From: Diospyros lotus
Taxonomy: Eukaryota; Streptophyta; Magnoliopsida; Ericales; Ebenaceae
NCBI RefSeq assembly: GCF_014633365.1
Contig: NC_068351.1
Span: 17,783,366 to 17,847,365 of the forward strand
Reading direction: 5' to 3'
DNA: 64,000 nt
Below, piece after piece: positions 62,011 through 64,000 of this stretch (its first letter is position 1; the number at the start of each line of letters is the position of its first letter). Under the pieces are notes generated by a model. The model searched no databases. It worked only from the letters and a program-made list of their open reading frames with translations, and was not told where the DNA came from. The position numbers were made by a program, and so were the translations under genes.

Positions 62011-62769
62011 TTACGGTTTGGACTGCATCCTCTCTCCTCTATTGGTCAACATTGCAAATCCTTTAGAGTGGAGCTCCCCTAGGATTTCAACTCTCCTATT
62101 TTCTTCACTGCAGACAACTGCAAAAACCTCATTAAGAGATGACAGCCTTTTCCTTCCGAGTATCTGAACCCTTATTTGGTCATATTCAGGGTTAAGTCCT
62201 GCCAAGAATTCCACAACTCTATCCCTTTCGAGAATCGAGTGTAGAGTTTCTGTATCTTTTCCACAAACCATCTTAATGTCTTGATAATGATCAAGTTCCA
62301 GCCATAAACTATTCATCTTGTTGTAATACTCAGTAACCGTTAGTGATCCTTGTTTAGTGCTACTCAATTTCATCTTAATTTCAAAGATAATCGAAGCATC
62401 CTGAACTTTTGAATATGCACGCCTAACAGTCTCCCATACATCCTTAGCATTAGACAAAAACATGTAATTTCTACTAACCTCAGGATGCATAGCATTCAAC
62501 AGCCATGACATAATCATGAAATCCTCAATATCCCATGATTTAAAGCCTGGATCGGAGCCTTTAGGACTTGGATCGGTTAGGTGATGCAGCTTCCCTTTAC
62601 CCTTCAAGAAGGTTTTCACCAATTGAGCCCACTGTAGGTAGTTGCGCCCATCCAACTGATAAGATTGGTGCAGCCCTTGTAAGTCCCCAGTGACCAAACT
62701 TCCTATCGGAGTATCGCCCATATTGGGCCCTTCTAGAGATGACGGGCCTTTCTCAGATATTTCAAACAT
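62011..62769 (-). CDS. C6 gag
   Basis: 252 codons from the ATG at 62769. Includes LHQSYQLDGRNYLQWAQLVK, MIMSWLLNAMHPEVSRNYMF, IIFEIKMKLSSTKQGSLTVT, VVEFLAGLNPEYDQIRVQIL and LNEVFAVVCSEENRRVEILG. The zinc knuckle (WCTYYKKLRHTRETC-like, first Cys kept, second changed to Tyr) lies just downstream at about 61880-61930 beyond a stop. Confidence 0.9.
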   Translation of the reverse strand: MFEISEKGPSSLEGPNMGDTPIGSLVTGDLQGLHQSYQLDGRNYLQWAQLVKTFLKGKGKLHHLTDPSPKGSDPGFKSWDIEDFMIMSWLLNAMHPEVSRNYMFLSNAKDVWETVRRAYSKVQDASIIFEIKMKLSSTKQGSLTVTEYYNKMNSLWLELDHYQDIKMVCGKDTETLHSILERDRVVEFLAGLNPEYDQIRVQILGRKRLSSLNEVFAVVCSEENRRVEILGELHSKGFAMLTNRGERMQSKP

Positions 62770-62927
62770 GGTTGGAGGAAGAGATGAAGAGGACTATTGC
62801 AATCAAGGCAGGAACCGAGCGGAATGGTTGAAGCAGCAATGCAGCCACAACTTAAAAATAAACCAGAAGAGCTAGAACAACAATGAAGGCTGAACAAATG
62901 AAGGCTTAGAAGAGATTTAGAGACATG

Positions 62928-62939
62928 GCTCTGATACTA
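62928..62939 (-). other. C6 primer-binding site
   Basis: Minus strand TAGTATCAGAGC, one substitution from the usual site. Confidence 0.85.
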
Positions 62940-63232
62940 TGAAGAAATCCTTGAAGGAATGGGATTTCTAAGTTTTCTATAATGGTAGAAAACTTTACAA
63001 ACGGATTCTATACTTCTATGAATACAACATGTCTTTAAATATAAGATAATTCTATCATCTATCTCCTAAAAAGTAGGAATTAGAAATACAAAATACAACA
63101 GATTAAGTTGGAGAATTTTTCTCTGAAATCTTCTCCTAAAAATTAGGAGATAATGCAGTTAGATCCTTTTCTATTTTTTAGGACTTGCTTCGGCTGGTCC
63201 TTTATCTTCTTTTAAATCTTTTTCCGCCAACA
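62940..63232 (-). repeat. C6 5' LTR
   Basis: 293 bp, plus strand tgaagaaatc to ccgccaaca. It pairs with 57968-58260. Confidence 0.93.
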
Positions 63233-63486
63233 ATAATATAAATATGGCACTAGAAGGGCGATCCTTGTACATCCTTCAAGATTTATTTATTATGGTTCTT
63301 ATGTCATCTTTTCCTTTCAGTTTGTAGGATCTTATGATGCTTGATTCAATGCTATAAATCCATCCAACTATCCAACTTACAATCCTAATATTGACAACCT
63401 TGGTAAAAACAAAGTTCCAACTTTATATTTGAACTTTTTTCCTACTTGTATATATTCCATTTTAATGGTTCTAACAAAGGAGATTG
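63233..63486. other. Unassigned flank
   Basis: AT-rich sequence with no gene or element recognised. Confidence 0.5.
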
Positions 63487-64000
63487 TTGGGTAATTTCTC
63501 ACAACCAATTTCTGGGGTGGTAAAACCTAGGCTTCTTGTTGGTATATCAAATCAAAGAATACAGAAGTTGAGATTGAAGTTGTATTTTTCTTCATTAATC
63601 AACTGAAATTTATACAAGTGCAAGAAACAAGCAAACTGTAATTGTCTCCTGAAAATCTTGAACAAACTTCAACTTATTTGAATTTAAAGAGGGAATTCAA
63701 TTTGAAACATAATAACTAAATGATAAGACTTCAAATCCTTTCAACCTTGCTTAACAGCTTTGCAGACAACCTGGCATTGACCTAGTCTATAATTGCAACA
63801 ACAGAGGCATCCTTCAACGCTCTACTTGCTTCTTTTGCTGCAAATTCCCAAATTCTTTCTTAGTTCTTCAAGTTGTTCTTCTGTCCTACAGTGAACTAGA
63901 ACTTTTTCCTTGTTCTTTTGAACTTCTCTAATAAAATAAAAAATGATTTTAAGTGCTTGGTTTTTTCATGAAATACTGGATTGTTAGAAATGGATATGAG
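63487..64000 (-). repeat. Possible LTR running off the right edge
   Basis: Starts tgttgggtaatttc, and the sequence around 63590-63615 (cttcattaatcaactgaaatttatacaag) looks like the R region and TATA box of a minus-strand LTR. The other end is outside the window. Confidence 0.38.

Larger units (their letters stand above)
57968..63232 (-). mobile_element. C6: complete copia element with few lesions
   Basis: Two 293-bp LTRs about 96% identical (12 differences by eye), near-matching target duplications gtaat/ataat, PBS, and gag, protease, integrase, RT, RNase H in Ty1 order on the minus strand. The frame is broken at several points but all domains are present. Confidence 0.95.

Noticed and set aside
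63250..64000. Search for the remaining CENP-C exons at the right end
   Set aside because: No open stretch resembling the C-terminal cupin domain was found; the rest of the gene probably lies beyond the window.

Overview
This window is plant nuclear DNA, most likely from a eudicot. It is AT-rich and has GT-AG introns, nested Ty1/copia and Ty3/gypsy LTR retrotransposons primed by initiator-Met tRNA, and one recognisable host gene whose plus-strand exons encode a plant-type CENP-C (inner kinetochore protein). The species cannot be named from the sequence. No rRNA, tRNA, CRISPR or prokaryotic features are present.

Host gene. Exons a (6565-6734), b (6873-7832), c (7929-8016), d (11641-11723), e (about 27444-27543) and f (27653-27760) have matching intron phases. 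Exon f carries the CENP-C nucleosome-binding motif. A diverged second copy of d-e-f lies at 51101-51171, 52149-52260 and 52343-52450. The d-e-f block starts and ends in phase 1, so a transcript through both copies would stay in frame and could encode two CENP-C motifs. First exons lie left of the window. The C-terminal (cupin) exons were not found and should lie to the right.

Layout. 1-6523: two minus-strand Ty3 elements, G1 inside G2. 6524-8643: CENP-C exons a-c. 8644-11288: truncated copia C7 and C8 in intron c-d. 11289-11890: exon d. 11891-27014: copia C1 with a cttag-type target duplication; it holds a 338-bp tandem duplication, a gypsy LTR fragment, the non-autonomous element N1, and solo LTR S1 split by gypsy G3. 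27015-28199: exons e and f. 28200-50940: copia fragments C4, C2 and C5. C2 contains copia C9 (which carries a Harbinger-like DNA element, H1) and gypsy G4 (which carries copia C3 and the 1.95-kb solo LTR S2). 50941-52560: second copies of d, e and f. 52599-56342: N2, a relative of N1, split by solo LTR S3. 56541-57745: copia remnants. 57968-63232: copia C6. 63233-64000: flank with a possible LTR running out of the window.

Main points of interest: the phase-symmetric duplication of the CENP-C-motif exons; a two-member family of non-autonomous LTR elements (N1, N2) sharing a protein with no reverse transcriptase or integrase; an LTR (C9) that appears to have grown by 72 bp through use of a duplicated polypurine tract; and stop codons in C9 and G3 that are mostly consistent with decay of methylated cytosine. 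All element names are local labels for this annotation.
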